A stretch of 64,000 bases of DNA from Corythoichthys intestinalis (taxonomy: Eukaryota > Chordata > Actinopteri > Syngnathiformes > Syngnathidae): contig NC_080396.1 of assembly GCF_030265065.1 (NCBI RefSeq), positions 52,875,501-52,939,500 on the forward strand, written 5' to 3'. This document shows positions 40,939 through 52,311 of this stretch, in pieces. How positions within the stretch are numbered: position 1 is the first letter of the stretch; each line of letters opens with the position of its first letter. The position numbers and the translations under genes are program-made. Below the pieces are notes generated by a model that was not told the DNA's origin, did not search any database, and was given only the letters and a program-made list of their open reading frames with translations.

Positions 40939-42540
40939 CTGTGAGAGGGGAGATAAAACAAACTAGTTGTTAAGATACTCATGTTGGTGCTTGGGGGGAA
41001 AAAAAGTTGTGTTTCTCACCTCACACTACTCGCCAAGCTCACAATGCTTTCCTCGCCAACCACAGAGAGGTTGCTGTTGGACACCATGGACAGGTTGCTT
41101 GGTGAAACATAAACGGACATGCTGGGGTGCTCGATGAGCAGGTCCTCCATTGGACTCGTCTCCGCCGTGGCTCCCTCTGCAGTGAAACAGGGGGGAGGGG
41201 TGACAAACCAGCTCTCATCCATGCAGCCTCTCTCCGAGCCTGCCCTACTGCTATCCCCACTGCCCCCACACTCGCTCCCAGCAGGAGAAGTTGACTGGGC
41301 GGAGGAGGCTGTGGACAGTCTGGCCCGTCTTGACAATGTTGCCATGGAGTCTGGCGTTATTGCCCCATGCGTCCGGTCGTTACGTGTCCTCCGGCGCTTA
41401 TTTGGTGGGCGTGCAATAAAAGTTTGGCATTCAGTCCGAACATGAGCATCTTCGAGATTTGATTTATTACTGTCTGGAAATGGATGTGCAATAATAAGTT
41501 GGGCCTGTGTCTCATGGTCAGCCTGCATCATGCAACCAGATTCATCTGAGCACATGGCACACATGAGATCAGGGTTGGGAAAGCCAATTAGGTGTAGGTG
41601 GACGGTTTGGATGCAAATGTGGTAGATTTTGAGATGGCATGCAGGTGTAAGGGATCATTTTGTGGCCATCACATACACACGCGCACACATACCAGTGTAG
41701 AGGATGTAAGGGTGTATACAAAAATTGGTGGGGAAGGGGGAGAAGAAAGGGCAAGGAGACACAAAACATAAAAGAGTCACATCATTAGTTGTGTTGACCC
41801 TCTTGGGTTTTGACTGCTTCTCCTATTTTTTGTCATTCGATTAATTGGCTTCTGAAGGCACGCTTCTTTAACAATTCACTTTGTCATGACGGAGATCATA
41901 CGTTAACAAGGAGCAGTGATCTATATCAGGGGTCTCCAAACCTGTCCTCAAGGCCCGCTTTGGGTCCTGTTTTTTTTTCCAACAGATCCAGCACAGACAT
42001 TTGAACCAATGAGGTTTCGGCTAAAATAAGCAGCAACTGACTGCAATCAGCTGATTGCACCTGTAAAACACCAGATTGGGTAAAGGGTGTCATCTTGTTT
42101 GACTGGAATGAAATCCTGCGCCCACAGCAGGCCTTAGGTTGGAGACCCCTGATCTATATGTTTGAAATTAATTGGGTCTTTTCATTGTCAGTAGAAAACA
42201 ACTCAGACAGGTCAGCCATCTGGGCCTATATCTGATCAATTTTGGTCTACACCCCATCATGCCCTTCACGTCGCAACATTATGTTTATTCTAAGTGGGGA
42301 AAGCACTTGCACTTACTCTTTAAACTTGATTTCTAGAGTTTTCACATCTTTACTGGGTTGCTATTTAATTCACCAAAGATATACTATTACCCAGTCAAAG
42401 TACAGGTGAAACTCACCGGGAAGGTTGACAAGCATCCATCCTTCCTCGTCCGCCTCTGTCACACAGGGATTAGGTCCCTTCAGTTCAGCAGCCACTTCTT
42501 CGACCTCCCCAAACAGCAAGTTGCTTAGACGTTGAAACAT
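40683..42540 (-). CDS. tp53inp2: Tumor protein p53-inducible nuclear protein 2 (3 coding exons, complete)
   Basis: TP53INP2 (DOR) shuttles between nucleus and cytoplasm, binds LC3/GABARAP family proteins in autophagy and coactivates thyroid hormone receptor in mammals. Coding exons 42417-42540, 41020-41473 and 40683-40938 join in phase to 277 residues (human 220). MFQRLSNLLFG opens the protein. The LC3-interacting core is Trp35-Met-Leu-Val38 within DEEGWMLVNLP, at the same residue numbers as in human. The shared family block is MDESWFVTPPPCFTAEG with SPMEDLLIEHPSMSVYV. The carboxyl end has IQRQNRARE and FLHQPSKRNF, like human VQRQNRARE and FIYQPCQRQF. Extra length lies mostly in the middle, including the basic NKRRRTRND. 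TP53INP1 is the alternative; synteny with ncoa6 and ggt7 and the W35/V38 spacing favour TP53INP2. Confidence 0.93.
41020..41473 (-). CDS. tp53inp2: tp53inp2 coding exon 2
   Basis: It encodes SNKSNLEDAHVRTECQTFIA, the basic PPNKRRRTRNDRTHG, the block CMDESWFVTPPPCFTAEG and MEDLLIEHPSMSVYV. The acceptor is CATCCATTTCCAG and the donor is GTGAGA. The frame stays open upstream of the acceptor, but that part is intron. Confidence 0.93.
41927..42151. mobile_element. hAT-type MITE (CAGGGGTCTCCAAACC ends)
   Basis: The 225-bp element has ends CAGGGGTCTCCAAACC and GGTTGGAGACCCCTG, and an exact 8-bp target duplication ATCTATAT (41919-41926, 42152-42159). It lies in intron 1 of tp53inp2 and is related in layout to the element at 9589-9820. 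Confidence 0.92.
42417..42540 (-). CDS. tp53inp2: tp53inp2 coding exon 1 (start codon, LIR motif)
   Basis: The ATG at 42540 gives MFQRLSNLLFGEVEEVAAEL and on to DEEGWMLVNLP. The donor is GTGAGT. The amino-terminal MFQRL is shared by all TP53INP proteins and fixes the start. Confidence 0.95.
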
Positions 42541-45270
42541 GACGGCTTGGCCTTACTTTTTGAAGACGGAGTACAAAAAAAGCTGTAGCTGCCTTTGAAA
42601 GGTTTTTGTTTCAAGGTAGGACTGAATATTATTATTATTAATTATTATTATTAGGCTTTGCTTTCTTCCAAAGCCCTTGCTGGATCTTGGTTTGGACAAG
42701 TGGAGGGTGGGCTTCAGTAGTGCAAAATGTAAGGTTTCACGGTTTCACTTGGTTTGGAACAAAGGCCTGAAAAACGCAAAGAGATCATGGTATTAGAACG
42801 TTGTTTAAAACTCCTTCACTGGCAATACAGAGTATCACAATAACATAAAGCTGCTTTCCATCTCTTTACACTGGCAGATTTTGAAAATTGGTAACGGATA
42901 ATTTGTAAATCGGGGAACATAATGGTGTAATTATATAAAACTCATACATGAAATTGAAATTAGATGAAATTACATAGAGGCAAGGGACACGGTCCGACAT
43001 AAATTGTTACAATGATGTAATAATGTTCAAGTGAAGTTCATAAAGTCTGCTGACATGGGCACATGTCCATGAAGTATGACGCCCAGTCCTTATTTGGAGA
43101 ACACAATACTGAAAATGAACTACGGTACAATACAGAGGGACACCTAATCATATGAGGAATTCAGATATGCACTTAGATGGAAGACGTTTAAAGTTTACAC
43201 TCAAGAGGAAGGCTTCATGTCTCTTGAAAACACTGGATGGACACTGAAGCCTAAGTCCTTCATGCAGTCATTGCTGTATGCAGAAAAATAGTGATCATGG
43301 CTACTCTTCATGTAATTGTTGGTTCATTTTGATTTGCTACTGTACATCCTTTTTTTGGAGTTAAAAGCCTAAGTCCTCAAAGATGAGTTAATGCTATCAT
43401 AATTAGATGCTAGTTTTGGTATGCTTTGATCTGTTGCTTAAGAACTGCTTAACTAACTAGCTGTCAACTCTCTGCCAAACTGTGACTTGTTTGAAAGTGA
43501 CTTTTCTGTCACCCTTGAGCATTCATATCCCACATTTTTGACCACAAGTCAAAGCAAAAAATGACAAAAATACAACTCGTAAATTGGGTCACTCGTAAGT
43601 CAAGGCACTTCTTTACTTTCGTACCTATTTAAATAAATCAAATTGACATGATTAACCCTTTCATGTACAAATTATAACTTGTTTTTTTTTTTTTGTACCT
43701 TTAACTCATTGGCTACCATTGGCAGCGGTAGGAATCCACTCCATTTTGACTGGGAGGAGCGGATGAATAAATGTTGAATTGGACTGAACGTCTAGAAGAG
43801 GAGCATCAGCGGCCAGTCCTCCCTGTTTTAATGAATTAGACATCTATCGCTGTCAATGGCATGCAAGTGAAATACTAAAAAAGAAACAAATCAACTTAAG
43901 AGTGTTACTTGGGGCTCTAACCAGAGTGTATTTCTGTTTTTATTCATATTAATTTCATTAATTTAGCTTTAATTAACAGTGAATTAATTAATGTATGTAT
44001 AATGTTATAAAATAATATAAAAAATACAATAATATTAATAATTTGAAAAAAAATATATATATATTTCTAATATACATTTTTTTAATGACCATAAATAGTC
44101 ACTTGCACTATAAAAGGTTAAAGCTCCTATGTGTCAACTTTTGTCAACTGTAAGGACCACTGTATCTTAAAAGGTCAATTACGATCACAATTTATTATAA
44201 ATTTACATATTAGCATTTTTTTTACCTTGTCTACGAATGACCTTGCCCATTTCTGCCCCCCCCCCCCCCCCAAAAAGAAAAAAAATCTAATGTGGTCCTT
44301 GACCACAGGTTTTCCCACCTCCTTAAGGCCTACTATGGTTCTGTTAAAAATCTGAAATTTTCCGACTAATAAAATAGTAACAAATATATATACAATACAA
44401 TACAATATAATACAACCAAGAGGATCTTGTATTTGAGATGTAAAGTGGAGCTTTGCATAAAAGGGGCCGAGCCTGGCTTGTGGGCGTGGTCTAAGAATGA
44501 AAACAAGACACTGTGACGTCACGGCTTGGTCAGCCAGCCGCAGTAAAACAGTGTCTGAGGCACAAATATAGGGAATTTCTAGGACATATTAGGCGTGACG
44601 CCACAAGAAAGATTTCTACGCTAATAATAAAACTGTGCACCATCGAATACTATGAACGGGAAAAATGTTACTGGCGTGATGTTACGTGCCAATATCGCGT
44701 TGGTCTATGAAAAATAAGGACAACTCGACGTCAAAATGCGAAGCCAGCCAGCAAGCGGCAGACTATGTGTCGGTCATGGTATCCAGGTTACATATGAATT
44801 ATCGTGTAAGCTCTCGAGCTGAAGGGTCAAAGCAATGACAGTCGTGGCTCGGCGACGCGGCGCTCAAAACAAGACGTCAACTCATCTGGCACAGATATAA
44901 CGCAAGGGCAGGGAGAAAAATTATAACCATATTAAGAACGAGAACTGTCTCCTTCGCCTCACATGAAACGTCACAACATCCGCCGTCGACTCCACATCTA
45001 GCTTTTGGTGCAGTTTGCACAGCAGCGGCTGCTGGCGTCCCGCATAATGCAGATCGGTGTCATCTTCCGAGCAAAGGGCGTCGCAAAACATTTGACAAAA
45101 CGCTTTGAATCGTACACGACAGTGAGAGATTTAGGCTGTGCAAATGACGAGACGCGATGGAATTTTTCGGTCATGACGGACGACATTTAAGGCGTCTACA
45201 CATCCACATATCTGGATTAACTCAGACTACATTAAAAAAAAAAAAAAAAAAAAAAAAACAATGAAAAGAT
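42541..45270. other. tp53inp2 5' UTR intron
   Basis: No coding exon. It holds an ATT trinucleotide run near 42630, a dispersed-repeat copy at about 43700-43865, a poly-C/A run near 44257-44285, a CpG-richer stretch at about 44500-45190 and a 25-nt poly-A run at 45234-45258. Confidence 0.45.
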
Positions 45271-45276
45271 GCTTAC

Positions 45277-45545
45277 CTGCCTTTGCAATATTATATTCAA
45301 GTTGTAAACGTAATCACACACAGTAGGAAGGAGAATTCTTAAAGCATAGCTTTAGATAGCCTTTAAGAGAGGTAGTCAAAGCACCATCGTATAAAAATAA
45401 AAAGGCTTTCTTCTCAGAAGAAGGGCTTCGTGTAATGTATTACACCGATGTTTCAGATTATAACATCTGCAGCTTTTAGAGCCTCTCGTATCGTTTGTCC
45501 TCCTGTTTATTGCTGCCTCCAGCTGATCCTCAGATCAGTATGTGG
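45277..45545 (-). promoter_or_regulatory. tp53inp2: Candidate tp53inp2 noncoding first exon
   Basis: The minus-strand donor GGCAG followed by GTAAGC at 45276 ends a non-coding stretch. A GC box (GGGCGGAGC) and a CCAAT box (ATTGG on the minus strand) lie upstream at about 45595-45630. Order and spacing fit a promoter, exon 1 and then the ATG exon at 42540. The exon start is inferred. Confidence 0.4.
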
Positions 45546-45594
45546 AACGTACAAAACAGCTGATTGTGAGATCACAATACATAGGGACACGCCT

Positions 45595-45635
45595 TTGCTC
45601 CGCCCACAAGGAGCCAGCTAACCAATCAAAATTGT
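45595..45635 (-). promoter_or_regulatory. tp53inp2: Candidate tp53inp2 core promoter (CCAAT and GC box)
   Basis: On the plus strand CTCCGCCCAC is followed by ACCAATCA, that is, a GC box and an inverted CCAAT box about 20 bp apart. No TATA box was identified. Confidence 0.4.
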
Positions 45636-45639
45636 ACAC

Positions 45640-46524
45640 AAGCCACAAGCCTGAGCGATGGGAAACTGCAAGGGTGGGGGCTGGGCCACAGAGACGTCAA
45701 CCTCCACCCAGAGAGAAAGGAGGACATTGGGCTCACTGGCTGATCCGTAATCAGCTGTTATTCACAACAGTCGCTGTTAAAATACACAGCTGGGGGATGG
45801 TAAACTGATTCTGGGTCAGCATTTCTTGCCAGCAACTATGAGGAGCCGTGAGGGACAAAATTAGAAACTAACAAATTTACCCCTAGTTTTTTATTTTCAT
45901 ACTTGAGTCACGTGGGATTTAGATCAGGGATGACAATGTTTTGTTATTTTTATTTACATATTTAAGAATCTATTTACTTACTGTCAATTGATGGTCTGTA
46001 AAGCCTATCTGTGATCTGTGGAAATAAATGTGACTGAAAATACTCTCATGCACTCAACTGAATTAGTTTTCACGCATATACACAAATAAAACACTTCCAG
46101 ACACACAAGTAAAGTTCTCTCAATTGCTAATTAATCTATTATCTATAGCTGAATTTTCAGAAAATTTAGGAGCGCAAAATGTAAATCGACTCACAAGTAA
46201 ATTCTGTATCCACATTTCCACTTTGGGACAGATCATTATTGCCAACAATTCACCTTGAAATATTTTCATATTTTCATTTTTTTAATCTCGATTTTAGGTT
46301 TTAAAAGGAGGTAAGGCATAAACTTGTTAACATTTTGTTAAATTTTAGGGGCAGTTTGGAGACCTCTTTCTTGTGGTTCAATTAATATTTTCTGTAATCT
46401 AATCCATTAGTAAAAACTGCACACACTACTGAAATGCACTCATAATCACAACTGCTTTTTCCTACACAGAAACAAAAGTGACACACTCTTGCATGCACAA
46501 CTTAAAACGGTTTCATACACATCA
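45640..46524. other. Intergenic segment upstream of tp53inp2
   Basis: AT-rich unannotated DNA; nothing recognised. Confidence 0.5.
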
Positions 46525-46633
46525 CTGAAATGCTTCCATCCATACATCCGTTTTTTATACTGTTTATCCTCACCGAGGCTTTGAAGAAAAGTAGTCTTAC
46601 GTCTACTTTTCTTCAGCATGTTGGAGCCTATAA
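46525..46633 (-). mobile_element. SINE fragment, part left of a Harbinger insertion
   Basis: CTGTTTATCCTCACCGAGG and GCATGTTGGAGCCTA correspond to the reverse complement of the tRNA-type SINE tail. The SINE resumes at 47457. Confidence 0.65.
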
Positions 46634-47453
46634 GGCTAGAATCATACTTCAAGTCTTAATGTACAATTCTGATTTTTTTTGTCATATCTTTTTTATATTT
46701 TTCTGTGTGCCCGTTCAGACTGCCTTTGTCCATTGAGCCCGTTCAAGTATTAGGCATGCGTACTAATTCACAGTCTGACACGCGCTGAGCAAACTGACCT
46801 GCATGCGCAGAAGCATCAAGACAAATAACTACACATTCTAGCTGTATGTCATTCCAGGGTAATCATATTTTGAGTTCCAAAAAGAGGACACAAATAACAG
46901 ACATTAATAATCCCCGTTTAGTCTTATATTCAAAGTTTATATGGACTGATAGAACGTATATATGCACTGTGCATGCATGACGCATGCACATAAGCCTTAC
47001 GTGTGTGCATCAGTTTGCCCCGACTCAGCCATGTAAGCAATACTGAAATACTGCTCATTCGGCCCACAGAAAGAAGATCGAGCATTATCAGGCATTTATT
47101 TTTTTTATGACTATGATCAAGCCCGCTTCCTGCGTAAAAGCCGAGTTTCAGCTAGGCGCTAATGCTAATGCACAGCTACATTGCTGCCGTCCTGCCTACC
47201 ACTCTGCTTCTTTGTTGATGTAATTGCTGCATGAATTCCGACTTGGGGGACATGACAGTTCAGACCGCCGACACATTCTGGAAAAATGTGGCCCAGATTG
47301 GATTTAAATCACATACAAAAGTGATCTAGATCGGAAATGGTCCACTTCTATGCAACTTGTCATGTTCAGACCGTCATGTTAATTCCTCAATTGAGTCGGG
47401 AAAACACGAAAAAATCAGATTCGTGCATTAAGACCTGTGGTCTGAACCAAGCC
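46634..47453. mobile_element. PIF-Harbinger-type non-autonomous element
   Basis: The 820-bp element has imperfect inverted ends (GGCTAGAATCATACTTCAAG with GTCTTAATGTACAA, against GGCTTGGTTCAGACCACAGG with TCTTAATGCACGA) and a 3-bp target duplication TAA (46631-46633, 47454-47456). It interrupts a SINE exactly at that site. No transposase. Confidence 0.78.
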
Positions 47454-47456
47454 TAA

Positions 47457-47516
47457 TATCGCAGATGAGTTTGCGACTGGTTCCCGGACAATGACAGGGC
47501 ACATAAAGCCTATACA
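47457..47516 (-). mobile_element. SINE fragment, part right of the Harbinger insertion
   Basis: GCGACTGGTTCCCGGACAAT and CAGGGCACATA continue the same SINE from where it breaks at 46633. Confidence 0.6.
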
Positions 47517-49600
47517 GCCTCAACATCCTGAATCAAGTCCCTGATGAACTTGTAGAGAACACAGCAGACTAAAAAGTGTCCCCTTTGCAGTCTGTCACAT
47601 TCTTTATGAAACTGGTGATTAACAAAATACAGTGTCATTGTCATTATTACACAATTTATAGGCCAACATGTGTTAATCATTGTTTAAAATAATTACTGTA
47701 TACAGGTATGTTGATAGGTAGCATTGTCAAGCAATTTTTGGGTTTGTTGTCTCTTCTCATTGCTCGCTTGTAATGACTCGTACGTTAAACCCTAACCTTT
47801 ACTAACCTAAATGCGTTGTGTTTATGTAACTTGTTCCTAATTTGAGTGAATATAACGTAATTAATTTCAACATTACTAATAATATGCATGTTCATATAGT
47901 CATAGTGATGTGTTGGATTTTAGATCAGCATTGTCAGCATAAGGAGCCGAAAACGAAAAGATGGAAATAAGAATCATTGTAGATTAGACTTCAGCATTTT
48001 AAATTAAGCCCTAATCTCCTGCATCAAGGAGAAAAAAAAAATTTGTACACACCACCTCGTTTGTAAGAAAAATATCATCCACACCCATCTGCATAAGTGC
48101 GATTTTATGCACATTTCATGTTAATGCCAGACCTTTCAGATAGTCTAACTTGTAAAACACTTTGAGCAACATTTGTTGTAGCTACCACCAGTGGTGGAAC
48201 AAATGTGAACAGGGCCTTGGTGCGATGAGCATAAACAGAGCACCCCTGAGTAGACTATAAAGCAGGTATGTGAAGCTGCATGCGTGGTCATCCATGCACT
48301 TGTGTTCTCACAGTACTTACTGTGAAATTAATAATCCCCTAAAAAAGATGGGGGAACACAGCAGCCTAATTGTCCCTTCCAATGTCCAAGAAATTCACCA
48401 TGACAGCCTGTGACAGCGGGTTTGTCTGCCAGCAGCTTATTTCCTATCCAACTCCTAACATGGATTCTTTTTGCCTGTTAGTTGTTGCCAGGCTGTTATA
48501 GCTCTGCAGAGAGATAATGTACATGGCTTTAGCTTTGTTAAGGCAAGATGATAAGGCTTCGGCCTATACAGTTACCAGGTGCTAGGCAACTCAAAGACAC
48601 GCTATCACCTCACTGCCTTCAATATGTGCCTACTAGAACATTTTGTGGAAGTGCGCATGTTTTTGTACTCTAACACAACAGAAATTGTACACATGGTGAA
48701 ATTATCCAAATAATGTACATACAGGTTTGGTTTGTGGGTTCCTTTTTTAGAGCTCTTCAACACAAAGCCAGAGCTTCGACAGGATTCCCACAGTTTCCCA
48801 AGTCAGCTGAAGAAATAGGTGAAAGTTCAGATCCGGGTCTTGCTCCCTGTGCGCATGTTGAGGTTCACGAATGTGACACAATGCTCTATCGGCATGCCAG
48901 TCCTTGCCCCAGCTGACTGATAGAAAAACAAAAGCTCAACTTGTAAGCACTTGAAGGTTTAGGCGTTACCTGTAAACAGGTTGATTCCGACTTTAGAACT
49001 TTTGCAATCAAAACTTTGTTCTTTGTTTGGCACAGATTACTTGCTTCTTTTATTGGCTTTCGGAGTTTGAACAAATACAGATAACATTACAATTGGCCTG
49101 ATGTCTGACATGGAAAAGTGTTTGCGGAAGTGTATTTTGAAACGAGACCATTTGGAAGGATGCCAAATGTAAAACGCTGCCCCCTCCTTTAAAGATGTTA
49201 TGTAATACAAGTCCCCATGAATGTAACAGCACTGCATGTCCTTTTTGACCATGACGACCTTGTCATGTGTTTTGATTCCCCTGCTGTGTTCTGCAGCTTT
49301 TATTTTTGGTTCCTCTCCCTCTCCTTTCCTCTCTGGCCTCTCCGTTGCAGTACCGGCTGCTTGCATACGATAAGCATGTATCAAGTGTGGCAAGCTAGAT
49401 GAGACATGAAGTGCATCAATCCATATCGAGGGCCTGCACACTACACCATTGTGAATGTCCAAAGGCAAAGGATTTGAATGCAAATAACATAAAGGCATAC
49501 CATGTATCATAGACTTCATAATATATTGACTGGACACGGGCGCGTGGCCGATTAATAGGGGGTCTACTGTATGTCCGTCAAAGCTGACCGAGTGGGAACA
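47517..49600. other. Intergenic segment
   Basis: AT-rich unannotated DNA. The longest open frame (49037-49537 minus) matches no family I recognise. Confidence 0.5.
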
Positions 49601-49605
49601 CAGAC

Positions 49606-49945
49606 AAAGATCTTTTTTCGTTGAAAATTATTGTGGATAAATGCTTTAATCCCTGAATTCTTAATAGATATGGACGTAAAACAGTCTTGATTCTTGGTTA
49701 AAAGCAAAAAAACGGGCAGTTAGCATTTATTTTACGTAAATATGTCGAATGTGCTGCTAGTCTTTAAGCCACTGTGGCGCCGCCTTATCACAACAAAGAG
49801 CTTTTTACATTGAAAATTCTTGTGAATAAATTCTTAAATTCCTGAATTCTTTATAGATATGGACGTAAAACAGTCTCAATTCTTGGTTAAAAGCAAAAAA
49901 CAGACAGTTTGCACTTATTTTACATAAATATTGCGAATTATCACG
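49606..49945. repeat. Two-copy tandem duplication, unit about 180-190 bp
   Basis: Both units contain GATATGGACGTAAAACAGTC, TTCTTGGTTAAAAGCAAAAA and TTATTTTAC. The first unit is near 49606-49765, the second near 49796-49945, with clear divergence. No gene. Confidence 0.8.
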
Positions 49946-51560
49946 CCAATGCCGTAGCGGTTAATTTCTCCCATTGATTTTTTTTCACAACGTTTCAAAA
50001 ATCATGCATGGCACGAAAAATATAATAATTTCCACAAATCCTCGAACAAATCACTTCTGAGACAATCATTCCTGTTTGTATGCGGTACAGCTTTCGTACT
50101 TTTTCAAACTAAATCCAGCATTGGATCGTTGCATGTGTTTGAGAATAACTGTGACCGACTTCGACCGACTGAAGCGGAATGTAGGACGGCCCACTACTTG
50201 AAGGCGTGGCGCAGTGTCTGGAGAATGTGTCCCGTCAATATGATTATGAAGTCCATGCATGTACTAGTATATAGTAAGTTTATACATTCCAGATCAAATG
50301 TCAATTTTTTTCTGATCTAAAAACTACAAGACCAAGGTAAATCATTTCCAATTTTTCATCCATTAATTTGCCAATCATGAATACCATGTGCAACTAAATT
50401 ATATTTTAAAAAATCCTTTCAGAAGCAGAAGCATGAAGGTTTTGTGCTTTTATTTTTCACCAACTGTTCCAACTTAATGATGGCTCAGGTCCAGCTGAAG
50501 AAAAAGTGCCGTGATTCCAAAGGGTATGTTGGGTGCATACACAACTACTCATCTTCCAAAAAACACCAGACTTACACTGAAATATGGTAGTCACAGCTGC
50601 TTTTCTTCAGCTTGAATTGAGCCCTTAGACAAGCTGGAAGGAATTGTGAACTGTTTAAGATCATGTTCAATGTTAGTACTAAACTATAAGGCATTGGCTT
50701 GTATGAAAAAATAAATGTCAGGAAATCCCTAAAAGGGCAGCCAAACTTCAGAGATAGTACACATTTGTACAACAACTTTTACAAAGGTTTTGAAATTAGA
50801 TACTGTACCCAAAATTTGAACAGGCACAGGCTTAAAAAAAAAAAAAAAATCAGCTGTACGACACACGAAATGAGCACATAACACATAACTAATGTTCATT
50901 GAAATATGATACACAAAGGTGAACCTTGAGAGGGTTTATCTGTTTTACACCTAGTTTTTGCTTTGAGTAAATATCCAGCAGACGCAATGCACTGCTGTAG
51001 GTATCGAGTTATATTCCGTTTATTTGTAAAGGTTATCCTCAACTGCACTTCGTGGTCCCAAGATAACCCTTAAATACACATAATACTTAGCCAGCTCAGA
51101 CTCCACATGATAGCTTTCTGTCTTCCGTCCAAATTACACAACGCAACTTATATCAGGCAAGTACGCTCTTCCCATATCTGGGAGATTCCCTCTCAGTTCA
51201 TTTAGCAAACAGAAGGGGAGAGAAGGAAATGTCTCAGCTTCTTCTTCTCACCTTCTCTCCTTTCCTTCTATATATCCCACCAGAGCTCTCTAAAAGCCCC
51301 AATGGATCTATTCAGTCTGGCCCTACAAGGCTAGCGCAGACAGTGTCTGAAGGTGTCCTTGGCAAAGGGGAGCTGATAAACACGGCAAAAAGTGAGGACA
51401 GGCTGTTCCCCTGAGGGATAGTATATAAAAAAATCAGCTAAGGGTTATCTTGAATTCCTGAATGGAGGATAAATAAAAATTGGGCTCTGAGGATTGATGT
51501 GTGTTGATTTTAAATTTTTACTGTTTGTTTTTAATTCTATGAATGGCCAAGCGCCTTTTT
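49946..51560. other. Intergenic segment
   Basis: No gene. The part at 50980-51480 has GGTTATCCTCAACTGCACTT and, near its end, TATATAAAAAAATC and AAATAAAAATT, which look like promoter and polyadenylation motifs, but no family was identified. Confidence 0.4.
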
Positions 51561-51562
51561 AA

Positions 51563-52012
51563 TTGTCAGAGATTTTAACCCTCCATAACTCTAACAGCGC
51601 TCTTCGTTCTACTGGCCAGCTTCTTCTGCGAGTTCTAAGGTCGAGACTTAAACAGCGGGGTGACAGATCTTTTTCAATTGCTGCCCACAGGTTGTGGAAT
51701 AGCCTGCCCCCTGAAATCGGCACCAGTACGAATCGAGGCCTTTTAAAATCGCGGTTAAAAACCAACTTTTTTAGACACGCCTTTTCTCCACACTCGGGTA
51801 GCCTGGTTTTATTTCTTAAGGGCTTTAATGTTTTTGGATTTTATTTATTTTATTGTTTTATTTGTTGTTTTGACTTTTATCGTGATGCATTGTTTTTTTT
51901 CTTAATGTCATTGTATAATACTCTACTGCGGTTTATTTTCGCTGTCGTAAAGCACTTTGAGGACCTTTTGGGTTTTTGAATAGGGAGATAGAAATAAAGT
52001 TGATATGATTTT
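51563..52012 (+). mobile_element. LINE 3' end, probably L2-like clade
   Basis: The open frame reads LRSTGQLLLRVLRSRLKQRG, SFSIAAHRLWNSLPPEI and LLKSRLKTNFFRHAFS, the carboxyl end of a non-LTR retrotransposon reverse transcriptase. It is followed by 3' UTR-like text (AAAGCACTTTGAGGACC) and GAAATAAAG. It is strongly 5'-truncated, as LINEs usually are. The clade is judged from the RLWNSLP motif only. Confidence 0.75.
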
Positions 52013-52225
52013 GTATATATCCCTAGAATACACCAACCTAATTTCAATGTGTTCCATCTACAAATAATGGAGGAATAGCTCAAAGTGATAGCAAGTGAAG
52101 CAAGGTTAAAGTTCAGGCAAACTAAGCAATAAACAACTTTTTTTCCTTCCGTCTTATACTGCCTGCCTGGCTGTGACAGTTGGTGCATATTCCTCTCAAT
52201 GAACATTACATTACAGATGGTAGTT

Positions 52226-52297
52226 GGGGATGTAGCTCAGTGGTAGAGCGCATGCTTTGCATGTATGAGGCCCCGGGTTCAATCCCCGGCATCTCCA
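52226..52297 (+). tRNA. tRNA-Ala (anticodon UGC)
   Basis: A complete 72-nt cloverleaf: acceptor stem GGGGATG/CATCTCC with the G3-U70 pair that is the alanine identity element, D arm GCTCAGTGGTAGAGC, anticodon stem CATGC/GTATG around loop TTTGCAT (anticodon TGC at 52258-52260), and T arm CCGGG TTCAATC CCCGG. The 3' A after the acceptor stem is position 73, and CCA is not encoded, as expected in eukaryotes. There is no intron. Internal A box (TAGCTCAGTGG) and B box (GGTTCAATCC) are intact, so it is likely a working pol III gene. It stands alone, with no other tRNA in view. Confidence 0.97.
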
Positions 52298-52307
52298 TGC
52301 ATGTATC

Positions 52308-52311
52308 TTTT
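52308..52311 (+). terminator. RNA polymerase III terminator
   Basis: A TTTT run about 11 nt after the tRNA-Ala end. Confidence 0.8.

Noticed and set aside
40614-40973. 119-codon plus-strand open frame
   Set aside because: It lies antisense to the last tp53inp2 exon, whose protein matches the family.
49037-49537. 166-codon minus-strand open frame
   Set aside because: The longest unexplained frame in the intergenic part. It matches no family I know, and no splice or promoter context supports it. A protein search and RNA-seq would decide.
50980-51520. Possible solo long terminal repeat
   Set aside because: TATA-like and AATAAA-like text is present, but no matching ends or target duplication could be found, so no virus-like element is called.
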